Positions 53,627 to 62,094 of a stretch of 64,000 nt of DNA are shown one piece after another; within the stretch, counting starts at the first letter, position 1, and each line of letters starts with the position of its first letter. This DNA comes from Polaribacter septentrionalilitoris (GTDB taxonomy: Bacteria > Bacteroidota > Bacteroidia > Flavobacteriales > Flavobacteriaceae), in the NCBI RefSeq assembly GCF_009832745.1, contig NZ_VRMJ01000033.1:310001-374000 (forward strand). Direction: 5' to 3'. Under the pieces are notes generated by a model. It was not told where the DNA came from, did not search any database, and saw only the letters and a list, made by a program, of their open reading frames with translations. A program made the translations under genes and the position numbers.

Positions 53627-54940
53627 TTATAAATCAAAACCAACTTTCACGTTTAATTTTTTGGCTATTAGTTTTGTTATTCTTTGTTTTACCTCTGGTA
53701 TTTTAACGCTTTCTAAAACTGTATTTGCAAAGGCAAACATCAACAAAGCTCTACCTTCTTTTTGCGGAATTCCACGTTGTTGCATATAGAATAAAGCATC
53801 ATCATCTAATTGACCAATAGTACAACCATGAGAACATTTTACATCGTCAGCAAAAATTTCTAATTGTGGCTTTGCATTAATAGTTGCTTTATCACTCACC
53901 AAAACATTGTTGTTTTGTTGATATGCATTGGTTTTTTGCGCTTCTTTTTCTACAATTACTTTACCGTTAAAAACACCTGTAGAACGCTCATCATAAATAC
54001 CTTTGTAATCTTGATGAGATTCACAATTTGGTTCTATATGATGTACTAAAGTATGATGATCTACGTGTTGTTTACCTTCTATAATTGTGATTCCTTTTAA
54101 GATAGAATCTATATGTTCTCCTTTTTGATAAAAGTTTAAATTATTTCTGGTGATGTTTCCTCCAAAAGAAAACGTATGCACAGAAACCACACTATTAGAT
54201 TGTTGTTCTATATAACTATTATCTACTAGAGAAGCTGTAATTTCATCATTCTGAATCTTGTAATAATCTACATTAGATGCTTTATCAGCAAAAATTTCGG
54301 TAACCACATTAGTTAGTACAGCATTGCTTGTTAAACTCTGATGACGCTCTATTATTTGAACTTGAGAATTCTCTCCAACAATAATTAAATTACGTGGTTG
54401 AATCATAGAAGCAGCTTCAGAACCTGTAGTAAAGTTAAGAATCTGAATCGGTTTTTTTACCTCAGTATTTTTAGGAATATTGATATAGGCACCTTCTGTA
54501 GCAAAGGCAGTATTTAACGATGTTAAATTGTCTTGTTTAGCTACCTTGTTAAAGTATTTGTCTATTACAGGTTTGTATTTTGCATTTGTAAGTGCAGAAG
54601 ACATTAAACAAACATCATAATGTTCATGAGTAGTTTGTGACAAAAATGAACTGTATTTACCGTTGATAAAAACAACCTTATAAGCATCTATTTCATGAAT
54701 AAAGTATTTTTTTACATCAGCGAGTTCTATAGCTTCAACCCTATCAGGAAATAAACTGTAATCTTGCTTTAATACTGAGTTTAATGAGGTGTATTTCCAA
54801 GCTTCTAACTTTCGAGTTGGGAAACCCAATTCTTCAAAATTTTCTAGAGCTTCAGATCTAATTTCGTGTACATCTGTATTGGTGTCTACACGATTTTCAA
54901 AAGCCACATATGATGATAATAATTTATCTTTTAATTCCAT
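53627..54940 (-). CDS. sufD: Fe-S cluster assembly protein SufD
   Basis: Partner of SufB and SufC in the SUF scaffold that builds iron-sulfur clusters. The beta-helix core and the C-terminal 'SHGCTIGQLDDDALFYMQQRG' match SufD/SufB. 437 residues. Begins 78 bases after sufC on the minus strand, across a spacer that carries an inverted pair of repeats (54970-55005). Confidence 0.94.
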   Translation of the reverse strand: MELKDKLLSSYVAFENRVDTNTDVHEIRSEALENFEELGFPTRKLEAWKYTSLNSVLKQDYSLFPDRVEAIELADVKKYFIHEIDAYKVVFINGKYSSFLSQTTHEHYDVCLMSSALTNAKYKPVIDKYFNKVAKQDNLTSLNTAFATEGAYINIPKNTEVKKPIQILNFTTGSEAASMIQPRNLIIVGENSQVQIIERHQSLTSNAVLTNVVTEIFADKASNVDYYKIQNDEITASLVDNSYIEQQSNSVVSVHTFSFGGNITRNNLNFYQKGEHIDSILKGITIIEGKQHVDHHTLVHHIEPNCESHQDYKGIYDERSTGVFNGKVIVEKEAQKTNAYQQNNNVLVSDKATINAKPQLEIFADDVKCSHGCTIGQLDDDALFYMQQRGIPQKEGRALLMFAFANTVLESVKIPEVKQRITKLIAKKLNVKVGFDL

Positions 54941-54969
54941 TTTTTTTAGTTTTAAAGTTGTCAGTTTTT

Positions 54970-55005
54970 AAAGTTTATAAAGTTTTGTTTTACCTCAACT
55001 TTATA
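54970..55005. repeat. Inverted word pair in the sufD-sufC spacer
   Basis: AAAGTTTATAAAGTT (54970-54984) and CTCAACTTTATA (54994-55005) are inverted relatives; TATAAAGTT pairs with AACTTTATA. The first arm is identical to the start of the left arm flanking the four-helix-bundle gene (57328 on). Nothing lies between the arms here. Confidence 0.55.
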
Positions 55006-55018
55006 GCTTCTCCAACTT

Positions 55019-55768
55019 TTAAACCAATTCTTGTTTAATCCAATCATACCCTTTTGCTTCAAGCTCATGGGCTAAAGAAGCATCACCCGTTTTTACAATT
55101 TTTCCATCGTGTAAAACGTGTACAAAATCTGGGATAATATAATCTAACAAACGCTGGTAGTGTGTAATTACAATGACAGCATTGTCTTTAGATTTTAGTT
55201 TGTTTACCCCATTTGCAACAATACGCAAGGCATCAATATCTAAACCAGAATCTGTTTCATCTAAGATGGCTAATTTTGGTTCTAACATTGCCATTTGAAA
55301 GATTTCGTTACGTTTCTTTTCTCCTCCAGAAAACCCTTCATTTAAAGAACGACCTAAAAATTTACGATCAATTTCTAATAATTCTGATTTCTCACGAATC
55401 TTTTTCAACATATCTTTAGCTGGCATTTCTTCTAAACCTTGTGCTTTACGAGATTCGTTAATTGCAGTTTTGATAAAGTTGGTTACAGAAACTCCAGGGA
55501 TTTCTACTGGATATTGAAACGATAAAAAGACACCATTGTGCGCTCTTTCTTCTGGTGCTAATTCGCTAATGTCTTCTCCATTAAGTTCAATTGTACCTTC
55601 AGTAACTTCATATTCTTCTTTTCCTGCAATTACATTGGCCATGGTACTTTTTCCAGCACCATTTGGTCCCATAATTGCGTGAATTTCTCCAGCGTTAACT
55701 TGTAAATTCAATCCTTTTAAGATTGATTTTCCTTCTATTTCTGCTTTTAAATTTTCTATTTTTAACAT
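55019..55768 (-). CDS. sufC: Fe-S cluster assembly ATPase SufC
   Basis: ABC-type ATPase that drives the SufBCD scaffold. Walker A GPNGAGKS (about 34-41), signature 'NEGFSGGEKKR' and Walker B 'LAILDETDSGLD' are complete. 249 residues. It sits 84 bases after sufB and 78 before sufD, each spacer being rich in short repeat words. Confidence 0.97.
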   Translation of the reverse strand: MLKIENLKAEIEGKSILKGLNLQVNAGEIHAIMGPNGAGKSTMANVIAGKEEYEVTEGTIELNGEDISELAPEERAHNGVFLSFQYPVEIPGVSVTNFIKTAINESRKAQGLEEMPAKDMLKKIREKSELLEIDRKFLGRSLNEGFSGGEKKRNEIFQMAMLEPKLAILDETDSGLDIDALRIVANGVNKLKSKDNAVIVITHYQRLLDYIIPDFVHVLHDGKIVKTGDASLAHELEAKGYDWIKQELV

Positions 55769-55852
55769 GTTCTTTATGCTATTGGCTTCTAGCTTTTGGC
55801 TATCAGCATTATTTTATTGTTGATATACTTTTTTTAGTTGATAAAAATCTGT

Positions 55853-57301
55853 TTATCCTACAGAACCTTCTAAACTAATTTCTAATAATTTTTGAGCTTC
55901 TACGGCAAACTCCATAGGAAGTTTATTTAATACTTCTTTACTAAACCCGTTTACAATTAAAGCAATGGCTTTTTCGGTATCAATACCACGTTGATTACAA
56001 TAGAACAACTGATCTTCACCAATTTTACTGGTGGTTGCTTCGTGTTCTATTTGTGCGGATTTATTTTTGGCTTCTATGTATGGAAACGTATGAGCTCCAC
56101 ATTCATTACCCATTAACAAAGAATCACATTGAGAGAAATTACGCGCATTTTCTGCTCTGGAATTTATCTGAACTAAACCTCTGTAACTGTTTTGTGATTT
56201 TCCTGCAGAAATTCCTTTAGAAATAATGGTTGACTTGGTGTTTTTACCTAAGTGAATCATTTTTGTTCCTGTATCTGCTTGTTGATGGTTGTTTGTTACT
56301 GCAATTGAGTAAAACTCACCTACAGAATTGTTACCTTTTAAAACACAAGAAGGATATTTCCATGTAATAGCAGAACCTGTTTCTACTTGTGTCCAAGAAA
56401 TTTTTGCATTGTTTTCGCACAAACCTCTTTTGGTTACAAAATTGTAAACCCCACCTTTACCAGATTCATCTCCTGGAAACCAGTTTTGTACGGTAGAATA
56501 TTTAATTTCTGCATCATCTAAAGCAATCAACTCAACTACAGCAGCGTGTAATTGGTTTTCATCTCTTTGTGGAGCTGTACATCCTTCTAAATAAGAAACG
56601 TAGCTACCTTTATCTGCAACCACTAAAGTTCTTTCAAACTGTCCTGTTCCACCTTCATTAATTCTAAAGTAGGTTGATAATTCCATTGGACAACTAACTC
56701 CTTTTGGAATGTAGCAAAAAGATCCATCAGAAAAAACAGCAGAATTTAAAGCTGCATAAAAGTTGTCTGAGGTAGGAACCACAGAACCAATATATTTTCT
56801 CACCAATTCTGGGTGTTCTTGAATTGCTTCAGAAATAGGCATAAAAATAATACCTTTTTCAGCTAATGTCTTTTTAAAAGTTGTTGCAACAGAAACAGAA
56901 TCCATTACAATATCCACTGCTACATTAGCTAGTTTCTTTTGCTCGTCTATAGAAATCCCTAATTTTTTAAAAGTTTCTAATAAATCTGGATCTACTTCGT
57001 CTAAACTATTTAATTTCGGTTTTTTCTTTGGAGCAGAATAATAAGCAATTTCCTGAAATTCTGGTTTTTTGTAGGTTACATTTGCCCACTCAGGTTCTTC
57101 CATTTGAGACCAAACACGAAACGCTTCTAAGCGCCATTCAGTCATCCATTCTGGTTCATTTTTCTTTTTTGAAATTGCACGAACCACGTCTTCATTTAAC
57201 CCTTTTGCAAAGGTTTCACTTTCTATTTCTGTATAAAAACCGTACTCGTATTCTTTGGTTTTTAACTCTTCTCTTAAATCGTCTTCTGTATACTTGCTCA
57301 T
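55853..57301 (-). CDS. sufB: Fe-S cluster assembly protein SufB
   Basis: Scaffold on which iron-sulfur clusters form. 482 residues. Conserved blocks: '[25 protein letters not shown]', '[17 protein letters not shown]', '[18 protein letters not shown]' and the C-terminal '[21 protein letters not shown]'. The next gene upstream on the minus strand is a four-helix-bundle protein, which is unusual within a suf operon. Confidence 0.96.
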   Translation of the reverse strand: MSKYTEDDLREELKTKEYEYGFYTEIESETFAKGLNEDVVRAISKKKNEPEWMTEWRLEAFRVWSQMEEPEWANVTYKKPEFQEIAYYSAPKKKPKLNSLDEVDPDLLETFKKLGISIDEQKKLANVAVDIVMDSVSVATTFKKTLAEKGIIFMPISEAIQEHPELVRKYIGSVVPTSDNFYAALNSAVFSDGSFCYIPKGVSCPMELSTYFRINEGGTGQFERTLVVADKGSYVSYLEGCTAPQRDENQLHAAVVELIALDDAEIKYSTVQNWFPGDESGKGGVYNFVTKRGLCENNAKISWTQVETGSAITWKYPSCVLKGNNSVGEFYSIAVTNNHQQADTGTKMIHLGKNTKSTIISKGISAGKSQNSYRGLVQINSRAENARNFSQCDSLLMGNECGAHTFPYIEAKNKSAQIEHEATTSKIGEDQLFYCNQRGIDTEKAIALIVNGFSKEVLNKLPMEFAVEAQKLLEISLEGSVG

Positions 57302-57328
57302 AGTAGTTTATCTTGTTAAAAAGTTGAA

Positions 57329-57343
57329 AGTTTATAAAGTTGA
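57329..57343. repeat. Left arm of a 15-bp perfect inverted repeat around the four-helix-bundle gene
   Basis: AGTTTATAAAGTTGA here is the exact reverse complement of 57727-57741. The arm overlaps the last codons of the four-helix-bundle gene (stop at 57332). Confidence 0.75.
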
Positions 57344-57703
57344 TTGTAGGTATTTGAGTAAACCACTTATCAATTTTGAAACTTCGTTTATTTTTAACTT
57401 TAATTCTTTAAACTCATTATTACTAATATATTTTATGTCGTTAGCTAAATACAATTGAGAACGAACTTCGCCTGCTGAAGCTTTAGCTATATATAAGAAT
57501 CGTATAAATTCTTTTGTTGTTTGTCTTTCAAAACCTTCTGCAATATTAGAAGATATTGAAATTGACGCCCTTCTTATTTGATCCCTCAATCCAAAATCTT
57601 TACTAAATAAGTCATTTGAATTGGTTACTTTATATATGATTACATTTAGTTCTCTTGCTTTTTGCCAAGAAATAATCTCTTCAAAAGAACTAAACTTTGC
57701 CAT
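57332..57703 (-). CDS. Four-helix bundle protein (S23/23S rRNA intervening-sequence type)
   Basis: 123 residues of all-helical protein with the IVP/S23 pattern: 'SWQKARELNVIIYKVTNS', 'FGLRDQIRRASISISSNIAEGFERQT', 'EFIRFLYIAKASAGEVRSQLYLA'. Such proteins are known from intervening sequences in 23S rRNA and as free genes, sometimes linked to mobile elements; no molecular role is agreed. It lies between sufA-like and sufB, 29 and 30 bases from each, and is framed by 15-bp inverted repeats. It therefore looks like an inserted element that does not break the operon. Confidence 0.88.
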   Translation of the reverse strand: MAKFSSFEEIISWQKARELNVIIYKVTNSNDLFSKDFGLRDQIRRASISISSNIAEGFERQTTKEFIRFLYIAKASAGEVRSQLYLANDIKYISNNEFKELKLKINEVSKLISGLLKYLQSTL

Positions 57704-57726
57704 TTACTTTTTAAACTTTTTTACTC

Positions 57727-57741
57727 TCAACTTTATAAACT
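57727..57741. repeat. Right arm of the inverted repeat around the four-helix-bundle gene
   Basis: TCAACTTTATAAACT is the perfect complement of the left arm (57329-57343). It overlaps the last three codons of the sufA-like gene (stop at 57733). Confidence 0.75.
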
Positions 57742-58062
57742 AAATGATTCTCCGCAACCACATGTTCTGTTTGCGTTAGGATTGTTAAAAACAAATCCTT
57801 TTCCGTTTAAACCACCAGAATATTCTAAAGTGGTACCAACTAAGTATAAAAAACTTTTTTTGTCTACGATAATACGTACACCATTTTCTTCAAATACTTT
57901 GTCGTTTTCTTCTTGTTTGTTATCAAATGTTAAATCGTATGACAAACCTGAACAACCTCCGCTTTTAACGCCTACTCTAACGTAATCTTGAGTTGCATCA
58001 AAACCATCATCAGTCATCAGTTCGATAACTTTCTTTTTAGCTGTGTCTGAAACTTTTATCAT
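57733..58062 (-). CDS. sufA: Iron-sulfur cluster assembly accessory protein (SufA/IscA/HesB family)
   Basis: A-type carrier protein of 109 residues. The three cysteines that bind the cluster or iron are in place: one in 'VKSGGCSGLSYDL' (about 33-36), and a C-x-C pair in 'NRTCGCGESF' (101-103). It is first in the suf operon, with a TATATTTG promoter 32 bases upstream. SufA and IscA cannot be told apart by sequence, but the context favours SufA. Confidence 0.93.
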   Translation of the reverse strand: MIKVSDTAKKKVIELMTDDGFDATQDYVRVGVKSGGCSGLSYDLTFDNKQEENDKVFEENGVRIIVDKKSFLYLVGTTLEYSGGLNGKGFVFNNPNANRTCGCGESFSL

Positions 58063-58093
58063 AATTTTAAATAGATTAAATCTAAATTGGTTG

Positions 58094-58101
58094 CAAATAT
58101 A
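58094..58101 (-). promoter_or_regulatory. suf operon promoter (TATATTTG)
   Basis: Minus-strand TATATTTGCAACC fits the TAnnTTTG consensus, 31 bases before the sufA-like ATG. The whole suf operon down to sufD is likely transcribed from here. Confidence 0.6.
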
Positions 58102-58168
58102 CGATATAAGTCGAATAAAATGGTTAACCTTTCATTATCAAACCTAATTAAAGGATTGGTTTTATTGA

Positions 58169-59227
58169 TTATTCTCTAAAGGCTGAATTATTTAAAAAAT
58201 CAAAGTCGGAAAGTGTCAGTAAAAAGCTTTTTAAATCGGCTTTGTCTTTGGCAGATAAACCTACACCACCTTGGTTTACTTTTTTCATCAAAGGATCTAT
58301 GGTTGGAGATGATTTTAATCCTTCTGAATAATGATTGATCACCTCATCTAAACTCGTAAATCTACCATCATGCATATAAGGTGCAGTAAATGCTAGATTT
58401 CTGATTGATGGTGATCTGAACTTTCCATTATCTGAAGGATCTCCTGTTACAGCTCCTAAACCTAAGTCTGTAAAAGTGGCATCTAAACCATTGTTGTGAA
58501 ATTTATTGTCTGTCCAAAGAGGATTATTATCACTTCCATGACAATGAAAACAATCGCCTTTTGCTTCATCCATAAAAACATCAAATCCGTTTTGTTCTTC
58601 TGGAGTTAATGTTGCTTCTCCACGAAGAAACTTATCGAATTTAGAATTTCCAGAAATTAAGGTTCGTTCAAACTGAGCAATGGCTTTGGTAATTAAGGTA
58701 GAATCTATTGTTACAGTGCCAAAAGCTTGACTAAAAAGTAGTGGATATTCTGGATGGTTTTTGAGTTTTTCTGCAACGTTTTTCCAATTAGAATGCATTT
58801 CTATAGGATTGGAAACAGGCTCAAAAGCTTGTCTTTCTAGACTAAAATCTTTTCCATCCCAAGCAAAAAGTTGGTCAAAGTTCCAAGCTAAATTGAATAA
58901 TGGCATCACATTTCTTGTTCCAAGTTTTCCATCTATTCCTGCGCTAAACTGTTGTTGGTCTGTAAAGGCATTTTTTGGGTTATGGCATGTTGCACAAGAC
59001 TGAGAATTATCTCCTGACAGCAATTTATCAAAAAAGAGTTTTTTTCCTAAAGCGATTCCTTCTTCAGTTAACGGATTGTTTGCAGGAATTACTGGGGCAA
59101 TTAACTTTTCAGCAAAAAGTGATGGTATTTCTAAGTTGTAAGGAACTGGTTTGTAAACCTCTTCTTCTTTAGATGTGCAACCCATCAGAAGAAAAAAAAG
59201 AAGTAAAGAAAGTATACTATTTTTCAT
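58169..59227 (-). CDS. Di-heme cytochrome c peroxidase (MauG/CCP family) lipoprotein
   Basis: Periplasmic enzyme that reduces hydrogen peroxide with electrons from c-type cytochromes. Two heme-binding CxxCH motifs, 'SCATCHNP' near residue 80 and 'DCFHCHGSDN' near 230. Lipobox LMGC (Cys17) anchors it to a membrane. 352 residues are normal for the family. The Met/His axial ligand in 'APYMHDGRF' is present. Confidence 0.92.
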   Translation of the reverse strand: MKNSILSLLLFFLLMGCTSKEEEVYKPVPYNLEIPSLFAEKLIAPVIPANNPLTEEGIALGKKLFFDKLLSGDNSQSCATCHNPKNAFTDQQQFSAGIDGKLGTRNVMPLFNLAWNFDQLFAWDGKDFSLERQAFEPVSNPIEMHSNWKNVAEKLKNHPEYPLLFSQAFGTVTIDSTLITKAIAQFERTLISGNSKFDKFLRGEATLTPEEQNGFDVFMDEAKGDCFHCHGSDNNPLWTDNKFHNNGLDATFTDLGLGAVTGDPSDNGKFRSPSIRNLAFTAPYMHDGRFTSLDEVINHYSEGLKSSPTIDPLMKKVNQGGVGLSAKDKADLKSFLLTLSDFDFLNNSAFRE

Positions 59228-59258
59228 TTCTCTTACAAGTTACAACTTTCTGATTTTT

Positions 59259-60830
59259 TTAATCTTCCTTCTCTAATTCTAGAACCTTTTGAAGCATTTT
59301 ATCATCTTGATGAATAATTCTGTAGAAACCAAAATCGCCAAAAAGTACATTAGCAATAGATGCTTTTAAATACTTTTTTAAACTTTTTTTAGTGTTGTAA
59401 GAAGGTTTTGCTCTGTCTTTTATAGAAGATAAATAACTATCTAAAACTGTATCGTCCTTATCGAAATCGTTTACAAAACTATCTACATTCCAATTTTGTA
59501 ATTTTTTTCTATTATTATCAACGTAATCAAAAGCAAAATTATTTACAGTGTTAAAGTAGAAATTTGACATATAAGAAGTAGTATCTATGGCTACAAAAAC
59601 ATCAGGAATAATTCCACCTCCACCATAAACTACTTTTCCTTTTGGTGTTTCAAATTTTAAAGAATCTACTACTTTAATACTGTCTTTATTTAACAATTCT
59701 CCGCTTGCAATTCTTTTTTGATAATCTCTGTAATAGTTTCTATTTCCGTCTTTAGAATACGGTTTCTGAATAGAACGACCTGTTGGTGTGTAATAACGTG
59801 CCGTGGTTAAACGTACTGCAGAACCATCACCCAAATCCATTTCTACTTGCACCAAACCTTTACCAAAAGATCTACGTCCAATTATGGTTCCTTTATCATT
59901 GTCTTGTAAAGCACCAGCTACAATTTCTGAGGCTGAAGCTGAGTTTTCATCAATTAAAACATATAAACCTCCTTTTTCAAAACTTCCTCTTGAAGTTGCA
60001 AAAGACTCGTCTATTTCATCTTTGTTGTTTTTGGTAAAAACGATGAGTTTGTCATCTTCTAAAAACTCATCAATAATACTATTTGCAATATCAATATATC
60101 CACCACCATTTCCTCGTAAATCCAAGACCAAATCTGTCATACCATCATCAATTAGCGTGTTTAAAGATGATTTAAACTCACGATAGGTATTTCTAGCAAA
60201 ACGATCTAATTTAATGTAACCCACACTGTCATTAATCATGTAAGCCAAATCAACACTTTTAATGTTTACTTTACCACGAGTAATATCTATAGTAAACAAA
60301 GAATCGTTACTTTTTCGATACACTTGCAATGCAACTTTAGTATTTGGTTTTCCTTTTAGGTATTTTGGTACTTTGTTGCTAAACATATTTTTACCATACA
60401 AAGTATCTTTGTTTGCCATTAAAATTCGGTCTCCAGCTTTGATTCCAGCCTTAATACTTGGGCCTCCTTTTATAGGTTGAATTACGGTAATAGAGTCTTT
60501 TATCATTCTAAACTGTACACCAATTCCTACAAAATTACCTTGCATATTTTCGATGTTGGCTTGTTGATTTTCTTTAGGAATGTACACAGAGTGTGGATCT
60601 AGTTTTCCTAACATTTGGGTTATTGCACCATCTAAAAGATCTTCTGTATCTACTTTATCAACATAGTCTCTTTCTATAAAATTAATGAGTCTTTTTATCT
60701 TTTTTTCTTGTGATGTATTTCTTGATAATGATAACATATCAGAAGAGCTTCCGTTTAAAGACATACCAATTATAATACCTAAAACAACAGCTAAAGAGAA
60801 ATATATAGGAAAGTTATTTTTATTCTTCAT
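59259..60830 (-). CDS. S41 family C-terminal processing peptidase (CtpA-like)
   Basis: Exported serine protease that trims or degrades proteins from the C-terminus. N-terminal membrane helix (about 8-25), PDZ domain (about 90-175), and the catalytic S41 core. The Ser/Lys dyad lies in 'DENSASASEIVAGAL' (Ser) and 'GRRSFGKGLVQ' (Lys). 523 residues. Its start overlaps the dCMP deaminase stop by 11 bases, so both genes are in an operon. Confidence 0.93.
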   Translation of the reverse strand: MKNKNNFPIYFSLAVVLGIIIGMSLNGSSSDMLSLSRNTSQEKKIKRLINFIERDYVDKVDTEDLLDGAITQMLGKLDPHSVYIPKENQQANIENMQGNFVGIGVQFRMIKDSITVIQPIKGGPSIKAGIKAGDRILMANKDTLYGKNMFSNKVPKYLKGKPNTKVALQVYRKSNDSLFTIDITRGKVNIKSVDLAYMINDSVGYIKLDRFARNTYREFKSSLNTLIDDGMTDLVLDLRGNGGGYIDIANSIIDEFLEDDKLIVFTKNNKDEIDESFATSRGSFEKGGLYVLIDENSASASEIVAGALQDNDKGTIIGRRSFGKGLVQVEMDLGDGSAVRLTTARYYTPTGRSIQKPYSKDGNRNYYRDYQKRIASGELLNKDSIKVVDSLKFETPKGKVVYGGGGIIPDVFVAIDTTSYMSNFYFNTVNNFAFDYVDNNRKKLQNWNVDSFVNDFDKDDTVLDSYLSSIKDRAKPSYNTKKSLKKYLKASIANVLFGDFGFYRIIHQDDKMLQKVLELEKED

Positions 60831-61248
60831 ATGGTAAATGATTTACAACAACACCTGCTTTTTCTAAAAAATTGATACCAGAAAGATCTTTATATGCATT
60901 GGCATAAACGACACGTTTTATACCTGCTTGATGGATGAGTTTGCTACATTGTGTGCAAGGAGATAATGTGATGTATAATGTTGCTCCGTTTGCAGATTGA
61001 GTAGAAGATGCTACTTTTAAAATAGCATTGGCTTCTGCGTGCAAAACTTCCCATTTGGTAACACCATCTTCATCTTCGCAACAATTATCAAAACCTGTTG
61101 GAGTTCCATTAAAACCATCAGAAATTATCATTCTTCCTTTTACAATTAAAGCACCAACTTGCTTTCGTTTACAATGCGATAGTTTTCCCCATTCACGAGC
61201 CATTTTTAAATATGCTCTGTCGTATTTTAATTGTTTCTTTTCTGTCAT
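60820..61248 (-). CDS. dCMP deaminase (cytidine/deoxycytidylate deaminase family)
   Basis: Zinc enzyme that turns dCMP into dUMP for thymidylate synthesis. The zinc site is clear: 'LHAEANAIL' (His-Ala-Glu) and 'LSPCTQCSKLI' (Pro-Cys-x2-Cys). 142 residues fit dCMP deaminase. It overlaps the S41 protease gene by 11 bases. Confidence 0.9.
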   Translation of the reverse strand: MTEKKQLKYDRAYLKMAREWGKLSHCKRKQVGALIVKGRMIISDGFNGTPTGFDNCCEDEDGVTKWEVLHAEANAILKVASSTQSANGATLYITLSPCTQCSKLIHQAGIKRVVYANAYKDLSGINFLEKAGVVVNHLPYEE

Positions 61249-61292
61249 CGAAACGAAAGTAAAAAGATTTGATGAATTTAGAAGTTAATAAT

Positions 61293-61874
61293 TTACCAAA
61301 ATACTCTGTCTAACATCATTTGTATGGCAAAACCAATTACAATTGATGAGGTTACTAAAATCCAATCTATTCTGGTAACTCTAAAAAAGTTTTGAAGTAG
61401 TGTGCCAATGATTAAAATTCCTAAGACAATAATAATCTGTGCAGCTTCAATACCTAATGCAAATTCTAGTAAAGGAAATACTTTATCGTCTTCTTTACCT
61501 ACCATCATTCTAAAGTAGTTAGAGAAGCCCAATCCGTGAATTAAACCAAAGAAAACGGCAAAAATTAAGTTTACATTTTCTTTTCCTGACGATGATTTTT
61601 TTGCGGTAAAAACATTAACAACTCCTGTAATGAAAATAGTTAACGGAATTAAGAATTCAATTAAATCCATACTCACTTTTAAAATGCCAAAAGCAGACAA
61701 AGCCAATGTTAGTGAATGACCAATAGTAAATAAGGTTACCAACCATAATACTTTTTTCCACTGATTAAAACTAAATACAACAGCTAAAACAATTAAAAAT
61801 AAGATGTGATCGTAAGCAGAAAAGTCTAACACGTGGTTAAGACCCATTTTAAAGTAGAGGAGAAATTCGTCCAT
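61293..61874 (-). CDS. HupE/UreJ family membrane protein
   Basis: Six or seven predicted membrane helices in 193 residues. The motifs GLNHVLDFSAYDHILFLI, 'TLFTIGHSLTLALS' and 'GLIHGLGFSNYF' carry the conserved histidines of the HupE/UreJ_2 family, which move nickel or cobalt in some bacteria. Without hydrogenase or urease genes nearby, the metal is uncertain. Promoter octamer at 61898-61905. Confidence 0.85.
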   Translation of the reverse strand: MDEFLLYFKMGLNHVLDFSAYDHILFLIVLAVVFSFNQWKKVLWLVTLFTIGHSLTLALSAFGILKVSMDLIEFLIPLTIFITGVVNVFTAKKSSSGKENVNLIFAVFFGLIHGLGFSNYFRMMVGKEDDKVFPLLEFALGIEAAQIIIVLGILIIGTLLQNFFRVTRIDWILVTSSIVIGFAIQMMLDRVFW

Positions 61875-61897
61875 TCATGTATAAATTTAGAGGATTC

Positions 61898-61905
61898 CAA
61901 ATATA
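61898..61905 (-). promoter_or_regulatory. Promoter of the HupE-like gene (TATATTTG)
   Basis: Minus-strand TATATTTG lies 23 bases before the HupE-like start codon at 61874. Confidence 0.5.
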
Positions 61906-61980
61906 TTAAAAAAGAGATAAGTATTTCTAAGATATGGCATTCATATTTATCAATAAATAATTTTATTGATTACTCATTAA

Positions 61981-62091
61981 TACGTATTTATTTTTTCTGA
62001 AATCACAAAAATCATTCATTTACGTAAAAAAACTAATATTTGAAGCTTTAAAAATAAGTAATAATACTTAGTTTTGTTTTTAAAATACGTA
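61981..62091. promoter_or_regulatory. Three TACGTA palindromes upstream of nirB
   Basis: The palindrome TACGTA occurs at 61981-61986, 62021-62026 and 62086-62091 in the spacer between hupE-like and nirB. This is denser than expected in AT-rich DNA and may be an operator for the nitrite reductase operon. Which regulator binds is unknown. Confidence 0.35.
62069..62076 (+). promoter_or_regulatory. nirB promoter (TAGTTTTG)
   Basis: Full match to TAnnTTTG, 18 bases before the nirB ATG. A TTTG at 62039-62042 could be the -33 element, though the spacing is a little long. Confidence 0.5.
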
Positions 62092-62094
62092 ATT

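Noticed and set aside
57662..57985. Plus-strand frame of 107 codons across the sufA-like gene
   Set aside because: It is antisense to sufA-like and includes the inverted-repeat arm; no family motif.
59803..60186. Antisense frame of 127 codons inside the S41 protease gene
   Set aside because: It is opposite to a well-supported gene, with no signal peptide, family motif or start context.
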